The notes beneath the pieces are model-generated. The model was given only the letters and a program-made list of their open reading frames with translations, did no database searches and had not been told where the DNA came from. Positions 25,470 to 36,399 of a DNA stretch of 64,000 bases are shown in pieces. This DNA comes from Sclerodactyla briareus. Its lineage: Eukaryota; Echinodermata; Holothuroidea; Dendrochirotida; Sclerodactylidae. The stretch lies in the NCBI GenBank assembly GCA_026419785.1, contig JAODTK010000610.1:62001-126000 (forward strand), in the 5' to 3' direction. How positions within the stretch are numbered: the first letter of the stretch is position 1; each line of letters starts with the position of its first letter. Position numbers and translations under genes: made by a program.

Positions 25470-27685
25470 TACCCGAGCTACGCCCTCATCCTCGCGATGA
25501 AATAGTGTACATATAAGGGATAGTCGATTTTGAAAGGATGTCCGTGATTAATGCCGTGTGCATTGAAGAGTTTTCGACTTTGAGATCTGAGGTACCTTTA
25601 ATATCACCATAAGGAACCTGAAGTCATAAGTGATTGGTGCTACTTGACTTTTTGCGCTATTTGTCCTTTACATGACTGTACATTATCTGTGTATTCGTGG
25701 AATGTTAACAGCGTTCGAAAATAAACTGGAAAATACGAGGCTGCAACATTATTTTCAACAGGCCGATCTCATATGTCTGAACGGAATAAAAACTTCAATT
25801 GCATTGACGATACCAGGTTACAAATGCTTCACAACGGGAGGTGATCGATAGATATAGAGGGGGTGTGCATTGATGGTACGGAACAATATCGCTGAGGACA
25901 TTAGACTTGTTGACAGGCTGTTGTCGGCTCTGACCACATTAAACTGCAATTGAAATCAATCTCGAACCTTGTGATTATTTGCTGTTATTTGGCACCATGT
26001 AAGGGATTGTTTCGCTAGATTAGCGGCCTATTGCAGTCGACCACCGATTGTGAGTATCGTGATTGTCTGGACTGAACTGCGGTTTGGGGCGTCGCGACAG
26101 GTATTCCTGGAACCCACCCAGTTAAAGGACAATCATCGATAGGAACATTCCGGATACCACTGAAAGGCCTAACACAAACGCGAGATTGGTTCGCAGTGCT
26201 CTAACTGGTATGGTAGCCTACTCAATGGCCTATCAAACCTTCACGGACATATATGAGTCGTTCTACTTTTCGGCAGGGCGAGAGGTGGGTGTCTGAATTG
26301 ACTATCACTTTGTGACTCCAGGACTATTGAACAATGTGACAGAATTCCGTATTGACAACTCAGCCTGGTTCCCGTCGACCATGCGCCATTAAAACGTATC
26401 TCTCCATTTCCGAAAGATCAGATCCATGCTGTTCCGGTGACCTCGCCTCGCGGGCCTCCGACCTCGGACAAGTGGACTGTCGGGAGCCCCCTAAATCGCA
26501 AACTTTTCGGAGGCAATTGAATGGCGTCTATCGATCGCGTTGATTTCTTAAACGCCCTCTCTGCGGTGAAAGCTCCAGATTCGTTGAGTACGGTTCAACG
26601 AAGTTTGTGCAACTCAAACCTGTTTTAACATGTGTGCCGAGAATGCCCGACTAGATGAGAATCATGCGAGCAGGAGGAATGGGACACTGGCATACACTTA
26701 TGAGAGACAGTGACTCCACAAAGTTTGACAAAAGATTGATTGGAAGAGATGTGCACACCGCCGCAACCAGCTAATGATAACGGCCCGAGTGATGAGGAGT
26801 AAAGTCCACTTCTAGGATGTAAAACCCCCCCCCCACCATATACCGCGCCGATAGATGCCACCATGGGGCGTCCTCTCCGTATATACGGACAGTACTAGAT
26901 GGACCCGTTTCTCACCTTTGGAGTTTGAAAATGCAGTGAACAGCCTCAAAACACAGACGAGGTGGGGGACATTACGGTAAATCCCCACCAGGTTCAAGGG
27001 GTTACCTATACAGTAGATAATGTGGATTACAATACTATTTACTGATATTTGGTACCGTTGCTGTTCCATTTGCTTGGGCTCATTCTGATCTGTGTGCTTT
27101 TCAAGGAAGGTGGCAGGCTGGACTGTAGCAATTAGCGTGGGATAAGTATTATTGATTCAATGGCATGGGTTGTGATATCGTATTATTTAATAGACTGATG
27201 AATGTTTTTTTTTCGCGCCAATCGAGAGCAGGCCTTGCCCAGAAAGCAGAGGGTTTGCTGGAACTATAAATTATCGCGTGATCGGACTTCGAGCCAGAAA
27301 CTCGGAATTAATATGATGTGTCAAAACAACTTATGTTGATTAATTGACGTCAGTGACGTGAATACCCATGGCAATTTCAGGCGACCTTAACATTGCAACT
27401 GTGAGTCGTAGGTATATCTCGACTCGTAAATTTACCAAGAATGGGAAAATAGTGACTGCGATTGAAGTGCATCTCGTTTTCCGTAAAAAAGTTATTTTCT
27501 GTTTGGGTTGGGTTAACGAAAGTTTTTGACTGTTCTCTCATTCCTCAGTGTTGTACGTTGCGAGGCGTGGTTTTGTCAGGAAATGTTCCACTGCCGAGAC
27601 CGTATATTTTGAGCTGTTAAAGCAATGCTAGGTGTCCGAAATCTACCCCGGCGGTGTAGTGAGAGCACACGGCTAACGCTTAAAG
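25470..27685. other. intron-like, no gene supported
   Basis: A long motif-less minus-strand frame (26812 upward beyond 27069) and a plus-strand stretch near 26.37-26.5 kb read openly but carry no recognisable domain. A C run lies near 26825. Confidence 0.4.
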
Positions 27686-27689
27686 TACA

Positions 27690-28290
27690 TCTCCGATTTA
27701 TTAGACTAGGATGAAATCGATCTATGGAGATGTGAGATCAGAGCTGAGAATGGAAGATGGGACCAAGTTTTTTCTTCAGGGAGGACATAACCCAGATTTT
27801 CAGTTCCCGTATTTATACCGACATGTCTTGTGATATACAGGAGTACCTGCGGGTGGTATTTACTCGTGTTCGAACTATGTCTCACAATCTGCTATAGCGA
27901 CCGCCGCTGGACTCGACCGAAGACGCCAGTAGAAAGGAGGCTGTGCGGATGTGGGCATGTACAAGACGAACCACACATTTTAGTAAAGTGCCCGCTGATC
28001 AGGCGATCCGTATACCTTTTAATGTGGACGTGAACAACAACACAGCCCAATCCTAAGTTCAAATAAATCGGACTGTAATGAAATGCTTGTTGCTTGCTGT
28101 TTTATAGATGGTACACGTTTTTCCGATTGTCGAGTTATGTGTTTATTATCTTTCTGGTAAATCTCTGCAGTTGTGTTACTTTTTACACTACTCCGTTCCA
28201 TACCATACTGTTCCCCATTATGTACATGTGCTGTGTTTACAGTATATACATTACCGTGAATAACCTAAACTAAACTACACTGGCCTAGAG
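27690..28290 (+). mobile_element. LINE 3' end with zinc-knuckle-like C-terminus
   Basis: The plus strand reads YLRVVFTRVRTMSHN, then RRWTRPKTPVERRLCGCGH and VQDEPHILVKCPLIRR. This is the C-terminal CxCG...QDExHxLxxCP motif that closes ORF2 of many non-LTR elements. Frame changes separate the pieces. A 3' untranslated stretch ends near 28275 with 'cctaaactaaactac', the terminal word shared with the other LINE 3' ends in this window. Confidence 0.75.
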
Positions 28291-28299
28291 GGTGTATGC

Positions 28300-29860
28300 G
28301 GGCCCATTCTAGTAGGAGTTAAGATCGTAAGAAAACTTGTGGTGTGATGAGGAGGTGGTGGAAGGTTGATCGCCATTATCTAGCACGGAAGGCTGAAGAA
28401 CACAGGAAATAAATTTTGCTCTTACCCAATTCATCTCTTTTTCTTTCTTTTTCCTCTCATTGTGAGCCTTCTTTGCCTATGAGAAACCCGAGGTCTCAGT
28501 ACCTCCCCCTGTGCAACCATTCTTTGAGAATTCCTGATAATTTTCATGTATTATACATGTATGCCATATGACCATCATTGATGCGGATCTGAAGGAATAT
28601 CGTTCCAAGAGCGCGATCGAGGAAACCTTCTTCGGTTCTTGTCACGCGCACGTTTGTCTCAACGATAAGAAACTATTCCGTGGACCAACCGTGTAAATGC
28701 GAGTGTTCTCCGAGAATGATTTCACTTGTGATGTATACCAACATTCGGAATATGGGGGGAAGCTTTGGCTGCATTGGGGGAACAGGAACGTAATATATTT
28801 TTCGAAGTCCTAAGGAATATCAAAAAAATTCGGGTTTCTTCACTAACAAACATACGGGACTTCGGGCCCCTAGGCTCAGACCGATCCCTCGATGTCGTTT
28901 GGACGATCTGAGAACGAGTACGAGTCATTGAAGTTCGAATCCTTCGAATAGGGACTGCGATTCCGACCGGCTGTTCAGAGGGTGATCCCTCTCCGTTGCG
29001 TCATGGGTTCCCCGACGGGAACCCTAATTATTTAGTTATCCCAGATTGAAGTATGCCAGTATGTTCTGATAGCCTATCCATCAGCATACCACATTTGGCT
29101 AATGGGCCTAGTGTGTTCGACATGGAGTCGGCTAAATTGATTCACGATGGTGATCTTTTGCGACGGGTTTAACAGTTTCATCATAAACTGTAACTAGTGC
29201 TCAAGTCCGTAACATTCCCAGAATCGTCAATCTCCCAAAATCTCAATAAAATAGTTCATCATTTATTTGTACTGCTGTCCACCGGATGGCATCTTTTAGT
29301 TAAAAATGGTACTAATTTATGTCATACCATTGCCTCATGCTCACCGCCGTGTGAAGAACGCGTCGATTATCCCAAGAGTCAAGATAGCGAACGGAAAACT
29401 ATAAGCCTAAGCGACGCCACCTGTATGTAGACACGGTATGTTAACGTTCGTTGTCAGTGCTGAAAAGAGCATGTACTATTCTATCAATCGGCTCCAGTCA
29501 GTCTCCGGCTGCAACACTGAAACACTGGAGACTTAATCATATAGAAAACACTACTGTTTCACTTTTTCGCCATTACCCTAATGCCATGCTCATGCACTCA
29601 CGATATTTGAAACGTCATTGTACTGCATCACACATTTGAGAAAAGACGAAAAGAACATCATAGTCCAATTCACGAGGGATAAGGGATAACAAAGGTAATA
29701 TGTCATACTTTACTTCCATCCGTTCTTTCCTCCATGACAGCAAGGTGACGATTCTACGATGGGTACGTGTGAGGGCTTGCCCACACTCGGCACTCCCAGT
29801 AACGCAGTAATCGAATCGACAGGGTACGCTCTCAGCGCACTATTTTTCTAGTCGATCGCG
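28300..29860. other. intron-like, no gene seen
   Basis: No motif-bearing frame. A perfect 8-bp-arm hairpin (GGGTTCCC, 4-base loop, GGGAACCC) lies near 29008-29027. Confidence 0.5.
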
Positions 29861-29864
29861 CTAC

Positions 29865-29977
29865 CGAGCAGTCTTGGGCGGCCTCGAACTTGGGCTCAAA
29901 ATCACAATTCGACAAATCGGCGTGATTTTGACCTGGTCCATAACGGAGACAGGACTCCGCCTCTGACGGGATTGCCC
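29865..29977 (-). CDS. probable exon downstream of the VWD domain
   Basis: The acceptor TTCTTCTTTCAG is strong and the donor TCG/GTAGCG is weak. Read in phase 1 it gives AIPSEA, ESCLRYGPGQNHADLSNCDF, then EPKFEAAQDCS. NIDO-AMOP-VWD proteins usually have a segment of the type 'S.F.Y..G..+...N..F.P.F' after the VWD domain, and this fits it. The exon would link VWD to the sushi part. The assignment rests on resemblance to the family linker, not on a defined domain. Confidence 0.5.
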
Positions 29978-30589
29978 CTGAAAGAAGAAAACATACATCG
30001 GTTGAGCATCTGCCGAATCTTCTGGTCTGGGCACCTTTTTGCTCACATGGAGGAAACAGTATGTTTGTCCCCCAGAGTGTCAAATTTAATATGATGTGGC
30101 TAGAACTATTGTTTTAATATCACGTTGTTATAATGCCAACTTTTGTTGGTATACACCAGGCTGATAGATGTTCACAAATTCAAATACCATTCAATTATTT
30201 TGAGCAGATTTGTTATAATTGGTATTCCCGTGGCGACCCAAACCCATTTTTGTGTTTACTTACATGATAATCCGAACTCGTGCAGCTCTTCTTGCAAGCT
30301 AATCAAGGGGGAACACTGTCCTATTCTTGATGTGAAGTCGTCTGACGGGTCCCCGTACAGTCCCTAGAACCACCGGCATGAGGTAAGTGAACGGAGGCCC
30401 TGTGGATACGATCGAGATGACCCCTTCCTCCCCTGTTTCGCCATTGAAATAGAGGGCCAGTCCTGTCCCGTTAATGACAACTTGGATACTGTCGACGACG
30501 GGAAAAAAAATCTCGTGGAACCCTTAGTAACCTCGAGATCTTTGAAATGACAAGTTTAATTGGAATTATTAAACTGGTTACATAGCTGG

Positions 30590-32720
30590 GGAAGGGTTTT
30601 AGTTTAGTGAATAGGAGTCAGGAAGGACATAATCTCAATAAAAGGACCCCGAAGCCACAACACGCCAGGAAAGAAAAATGAACCAAAAATCGAACTAAAG
30701 AATACGCCCTTATCCTGAAAAATAAATCAAGACTGTGCTTGAAAGCATTCACAATCTTAGAGCAAACAACATTTTTAGGAAGCTTCCACTCATGGGTCAC
30801 TTCTGCGAGAGAAATATTACGAATGTCCATTCTGAAGCGCTTGCCACGAAGCTTGAGACAGTGGCCTGAATCAAGTCACCCCGAATTCGCCGCAGCTCCA
30901 TGGTAGTTAGACCGAGACGCCTTAATCTTTCGTCGTAACATAAATTTTTCAGACAGTGAATCATTCCAGTTGCCTTTACGATGAACGTTTCAATTACATG
31001 CTGTCTTTTGCAAAGTATGGATTCCACACTGGACAGAATACTCTGGTGCGTCTCACCAGTTGCTTAAACGCTTGACAACAATTATCATTATCAAGGAAAC
31101 TGAATGACGTCTAATCAAGCCACTAATCCAATAACTCTTCTAGCAGCTAGGCACACGCTTGGAAGGTTTCAAAGAAGAATCAAAACAAACCCCAAGATCT
31201 TTTTCTGAAATCAACCTCCTGAATATTTCGGCCATGCACTTGAAGGAAGCGTGCGATTGTGAAAACCCAACAATTCATACCTTTGCACTTGTCGACATTG
31301 AAAAACATTTGCCAGTCGGAAGACCATTGGAAATTATATCCAGATCCCTATGAAACAATCGCAAGCACATCATTCGAACCGACCTCCCGATACAACTTAG
31401 TATCGTCTGCGAACTTCTTAACCTTGAATGAACAGAACCTTCAAGATGGTCAATATACGCCAGAAACATGAGCGGCCCAAGAACCGAATCCCTGGGGAAC
31501 ACCACTAGGACCGTTGCCAAAAAGAGGACCGCCCAATAATGACAACTCGTTGGTGCCTATTCTGAAGCCACTCACGAATCACTTGAGGACATTCCCTCAA
31601 TACCAAAGCTCTCCAACTGCAGCAAGGAACGCTCATGAGGAACCTGTCAAAAGCTTTCTGAAAGTCCGGAAAAATTATAGCAAAAGCATTGCCGTTGTCA
31701 ACAGCAGAAACATGTAAACATCTTCCATAAATTCCAAGAGATTAGTCAAAACACGAACGATTCTTCCTAAAACCCATGCTGAGAAGCTCTAATAAGACTA
31801 TGCTCATGGAAATAATCAACCATATGATCCCGAATGATTGGTTCCATACCTTGCAGACAACACTAGTAAGACTGACTGGCTGTGTTATTACAAGGAAGAG
31901 ACCGTTTACCCTTTCTTGATGAAAATAAGAAAAACATTTGCTCTCCTCCAATCATCGAGAACAATACCTTCTTGTAGAGTCTTTATTGAAAAAAAATAAT
32001 AGCTGCTAGTGGAAGGACAACTCCGTCGGCCAGGAATTTTAGTAAGGAAAGGATAAACTCCGTCAGGACCAGGAGCTTATCACTTTTGAGCCTTTGCAGT
32101 TTCTCCTTTACTAAACCGACGAAACCCCACCATTATACCAATACTGTGCGGAGAAACCCCGACATCTAGGTCACCAAATACCAAGTTCTACTGAGTTAAA
32201 ACAGACGAGAATTAATTATTGAGAACCTAAGCCATCTCCTGGCTATCGTGATTGTATTACCCGAGTTGGAAACTATCAAAGGACCAATGGCTGTCTTGAC
32301 CTTTCCGCTTCCCTCTAACATAAGTGAAAATTGCACGAGGATTCTCTTTGATACTAGAGGCAATCTGCCTCTCGCAATCAAGTTAGCACCAGAAAATAAA
32401 CGTGGACAGCTTTTGCTGAACTTTTTGAAAGCTATAGATCAGACACCTGAACCAGTAAAACGATATAGTCGCCATAAGTGTCGTCTACGTTTGATGGCCA
32501 GAAAAAACTTCCCTTTTCATCCAAGAGGCCTTTTGTTCTTATGCGACGTTTCCTCCAAGGGACGAAACTTTCATAACCCAGTTAAACGTTTCAAATGAAA
32601 CCCTCCAGGGTAGCGGAACACTAGAGAGGACCTTATCATCTGAAGCAATTTACAACCAGAAAATCACAGGAACTAGGGAGGCTCTATATGAACAGACACG
32701 GTACTTCAGCGGACAGATTC
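30590..32720 (-). mobile_element. CR1-like LINE, ORF2 remnant with 3' end
   Basis: Read from high to low coordinates: IKENPRAIFTYVRGKRKVKT near 32.36 kb, 'PGPDGVYP' near 32.06 kb, then QPVSLTSVVCKV and MGFRKNRSC near 31.87-31.75 kb. Further down are DSVLGPLMFLAYIDHLE near 31.49-31.44 kb and LCYDERLRRLGLTTMELRRI with RGDLI near 30.95-30.87 kb. The C-terminal HEWKLPKNVVCSKIVNAFKH lies near 30.79-30.73 kb. The 3' end carries TTTAGTTTAGT at ~30599, matching the 63.8 kb end. Frame changes and stops break ORF2. No endonuclease was seen, so it is probably 5'-truncated. Confidence 0.85.
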
Positions 32721-33055
32721 CCAGGCAAACCTCCCAAAGCTAATACCCTCAGTAACCTGGAAATGTAAGACATGACCTCATTGACCAGTAATATGGAATG
32801 CATGGGTAGTGAGAGACCGCGGCCCCCCCCCCCCCGTACGGATCTCGCATGACGCGCACAGGATTCACCGGAAGTAAACTAATTACGAAAAACTGAGAGG
32901 AAATTGAAGCCATTACCCAATTTGTGATTTTTTTTTTCATATTGGAATACTAAATATAACATATAGATCGTAGGTAATGTGTATTTGTTGATAGATACTC
33001 ATTAGAATTGGAACTAACTCGAATCACGAAATCATGACACATGACACAAACAATT
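32720..33055. other. no gene seen
   Basis: A C run of 13 lies near 32823. No exon recognised. Confidence 0.5.
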
Positions 33056-33059
33056 AGGA

Positions 33060-33660
33060 TTCAGGTTGCTCTTGATGAGAAACCTCCACACAATCAAGTT
33101 AAACACAGTCGGACCAAGCATTTTCTTTTATGAGTATGTTTACAAGGATTCCCAACTTGACCTCTGTTGAACGAAATAGAACAATGAGACAATGGAACAA
33201 ACACCATCTAGTTGGAGTTGATGTTCGAACTTCACTTGTTGACCGTAAATGACCTACTACGAAACCAATAAGAATATAACCAACAGGGGCAACATAAATG
33301 CCGAGTTTGAGCTTGGTCAATACAGGCCTAGGTAGGTATCTGGGTTTACCATCTGAGCGATAGGCCAAACTTTTCCACCAAATGTTCTATTGTCACATTA
33401 AAATCAATTAGGTTGTTTTCATCCCATAGGGACATGAACCGGATTTTGGCTTGAACGAACAAAAGCGGTCGACTAATCGTGTTCACGGATTCCAAGAATT
33501 TGACTCTGATGACCTTAAATAACTTCTGAACTGATACCCACCAAAAAAAAAAACAATTGGGATCATGTAATCATCATTGGAAGCACATCCTAAGTAATGA
33601 GTTTCAAACTCGATCCTGATAAAGTTATGTGTCACGAGCAAGTGTCCACAGACATTAAAA
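33060..33660. repeat. diverged 330-bp repeat units
   Basis: About one and a half to two units. Landmarks include 'gtttacaaggattcccaacttgacctctg', 'gaccgtaaatgacct', 'gtgttcacggattccaagaatttgac', and 'caattgggatcatgtaatcatcatt' with 'agtaatgagttt'. The open frame at 33099-33368 is a by-product. Confidence 0.55.
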
Positions 33661-33818
33661 ACACACACCTCCACGGCACACACACTACATAGGTTGACAG
33701 TATAGGTCCTCTGACTTCGCCAAGTGAGAGTTAGCTATTCCAATTACTTATGGGTTTGTCAGCATTGTATTACTTGCTTGGCTAACTTCATTGTTGATAT
33801 TATTCCTTTATGACCTAC

Positions 33819-33942
33819 CTCTCAAGCAGAGAACCTCCCATTCAAGGCCAGGGAAGGGTGTAACCTGGATATTGTACTTCTTGTCAGCTGTGAATTTTCC
33901 ACCGAGTACACGAAAGGAGGCAATGCCATTTGTAGCGGATAC
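33819..33942 (-). CDS. probable exon, VWD part or unassigned module
   Basis: The acceptor CCACATTAG and donor GAG/GTAGGT bound 124 open bases. They read VSAT, NGIASFRVLGGKFTADKKYN and IQVTPFPGLEWEVLCLR, starting in phase 0 and ending in phase 1. The exon lies between the VWD exon at 40.3 kb and the 29.9 kb exon, whose phase 1 start fits. Alternating hydrophobic strands agree with the middle of a VWD domain or an Ig/FN3-like fold. I do not recognise it firmly. The longer ORF on the same strand (33884-34168) is in another frame. Confidence 0.45.
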
Positions 33943-33944
33943 CT

Positions 33945-34900
33945 AATGTGGGGTGGTGCGGGGGGTTAACCACACGCAGACGGTTACATGCAAATAACCT
34001 ACCCCTCGTGTCTTGCTCCCAATCCACGAGCTGTGCGCCCAGCCAGGAAAATGACAGATTCCATATGTTTAAAGTCTTTGGCATGGACTTACCTAGATTG
34101 TAATGAGGGAAATGGGGCTCGTTTATGTATTCCGAACTAATAGAGGGTTGGTCCTTCAACGGTAGCAAGCCTACCTATTTCAGTGGTCACGGGGAGAGCA
34201 AAAACAAACTCAATAACCTGAAAAATCACTTTCATTCAACACGGATAATTGATTTTCAACTTTTGACGAGCAATGGCTGCATTGTGCAACCCTTTCGATA
34301 CACTAAACAATATTCGGGTGCTGAAAATACAAGGTTCCAACACGTCGCGCATGATCAATACGACGATTAGAGGCGAGCGCTACACACACGTACACGCTTG
34401 TAGTAAAACCTTTAAGCTGCAATGGAAAAATAAATGAGTGAGAGAAATATTAACTCAAAACCATACACTGAAACCGGGGAGTTAGGCCTGGAGTACCAGT
34501 TATTTAAATGCAAATCGATGTTCGTGACATGGGTGTTCCATCAAGTCTCATAAAACGGTTTTCTCCCTGTATCGCTTCTTGCACGGCACCCCTGAAAGAT
34601 TATGCAAACCCCCGCGTGTATTCCAAATATGCCAGGAGACGTGATGAGATTTGGCATTATGTTCATTATTAGATGAAGGTTCTCTTCCAGCCGAGGGACA
34701 GTCCGATTTCTCAGTTCATTTATACAGTAAACTCGAAAACTTGTTCGACGACTAGTAAAACATGCGGAGAAAAGAGTCGGGCAGACTCGTGAGAGCATAT
34801 TAAAAAATTGACTATGAATTTCGATATGAATCTCACGTTATGTCACAAGAGTTCGAAGTTTGAAGGTTTTCACAACGAAGTACAACTAATCCAAAAAATA
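33945..34900. other. intron-like, no gene seen
   Basis: Motif-less open frames only. Confidence 0.5.
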
Positions 34901-34905
34901 ATGTT

Positions 34906-35021
34906 GTACAAATATCACCGAGGCTATTTTTTTACCCAGTTTTTCAGGCTGGTAAATATTCCCTCGGATGAGTAAATTATTACCTAGACTGGGTAAAACA
35001 ATGGCTCAGTGATATTTGTAC
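34906..35021. mobile_element. 116-bp foldback/MITE candidate
   Basis: The left arm starts GTACAAATATCACCGAG and continues to TTTTACCCAG. The right arm, read on the minus strand from 35021, starts GTACAAATATCACTGAG and continues to TTTTACCCAG. The arms are about 35 bp with few mismatches around a ~45-base loop. It has the size and form of a miniature inverted-repeat element. No target-site duplication is obvious beyond the GTAC termini. Confidence 0.6.
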
Positions 35022-35024
35022 CCA

Positions 35025-35540
35025 CCAATTTTTGAGAGGTCCGGTAGCTTCAGTAACGTTCTACGCTCTCTCTCTGCAGCGTAATTACGATTGAATGTCT
35101 AATTACGATTGGAATGTCTATAACAATACTGCTCTTCGCGATATAGGCCTGCGCTTTATTCCTGTCGAGTGGGAACTGACAATATTTAAATGATGAAATT
35201 TTGATAATGATGCACGACCTTAATTTGACGGCTCTTGCTATATTTGAAGTTCTATGAACCCACTCTCACCACTCGTCTCTTCGTGTGGAGTAATCGCGCA
35301 CCCACCCGTCCTCGGCCACCCTCTTGGTCGTACTCTACGTTATCCCGTCGCTGTTTTCCACACACACACACCGACTGCCTCTGATAACTGTTGCATCGCC
35401 ACCTGTATCATTGTTTTGAAATACTTACAGTTTTGCCAAGAGAGAAGAGTATGACTATGCGAGGAGAATTTGGGAATAATGGATGGTAATGTAATAAGAC
35501 ACATGTATAACATTCCCGAGAGTTTTACTCCACCTACCTT
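35025..35540. other. no gene seen
   Basis: Short motif-less frames. A small tandem duplication of 'taattacgattg' occurs near 35086. Confidence 0.5.
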
Positions 35541-35542
35541 AG

Positions 35543-35652
35543 CATATATCTATATATATATATATATATATACTATTATATATAATATATATATATATAT
35601 ATAATATATAATAGTATATATATATATATGATATATATATATTATATATATA
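35543..35652. repeat. (TA)n microsatellite
   Basis: About 110 bases of TA repeat with interruptions, directly against the 3' end of a Penelope-like fragment. Confidence 0.9.
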
Positions 35653-35900
35653 GACAAGAGGTAAAAAAACTGTAAAACAACAACAACAATTGCTACGAAA
35701 TGATAGCTGGAAGCTCGAATGAGAGGCAAAAATAGCACCCGAGCTGAAAAAATGTGAGTAAAACAGCCGATATATTGGATGCAGAGCTTTCGGACAATAC
35801 TAGTCCGTCGTCAGTGCGGTGATCACAGAAGTGATAACTCGAATGGTTTATGGTAATAGGTATGAAGGTGGTCAGGACACAGATGTGCCCTCTTCTCCTA
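35653..35900 (-). mobile_element. 3' end of a Penelope-like element
   Basis: On the minus strand the stretch holds a compact hairpin motif (35784-35816): CTGACGA, a GGAC/GTCC stem, then GAAAG. It is followed by a terminal region that stops at the (TA)n tract. Such CTGANGA-stem-GAAA motifs are known from the hammerhead-bearing terminal regions of Penelope-like elements. No protein-coding part remains here. The assignment rests on the motif and on the same (TA)n contact as at 39 and 61-62 kb. Confidence 0.45.
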
Positions 35901-36395
35901 TAATAGAAATCTCCTTATGAATTTGCCAATTTTATGGAGTATTTTTTCCATATTTACTGTTAAAATATAAATAGAAAGGGGGACACACTGTGGGAGGAAA
36001 AAACCGAGAAAAATACCTGCCTACAAAAAATATTTGTTGTTTGCTCCCCGGTGGCGGAAGCCAGAAAAACAAATTCTGATTCCTGCCAAGCCTGGGCAGT
36101 GGAAGGTATCCTAATAGAGAGGGGAACAAGGATGGGGAGGCAGGCGAAGAAGAGAAAGACTCTCCCCAGGCTAAGCCGTCTCCCCATCCCCATCCCCAAG
36201 TACGCAGCCAACAGCGTCAACCAATCCCGACTCCTCCTCATGAAACAACAGCCCTAGCGACGTTTTAATTTTCTACATGGGTTGTAACGACTGTTGCTGG
36301 ATTGGTTCCTGATTCTACCTTTATTGTTGAGTGTGTGCTTCTTATTTTACAGTTAAAATTCTTTCTTTCAAAGTGACTGTGTTTGTAGCAGCAAA
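35900..36395. other. no gene; possibly 3' flank of a LINE
   Basis: Minus-strand frames here (36241 down to 35932) show no motif. The block follows the 3' side of the 36.4-38.6 kb LINE. Confidence 0.4.
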
Positions 36396-36399
36396 CACT

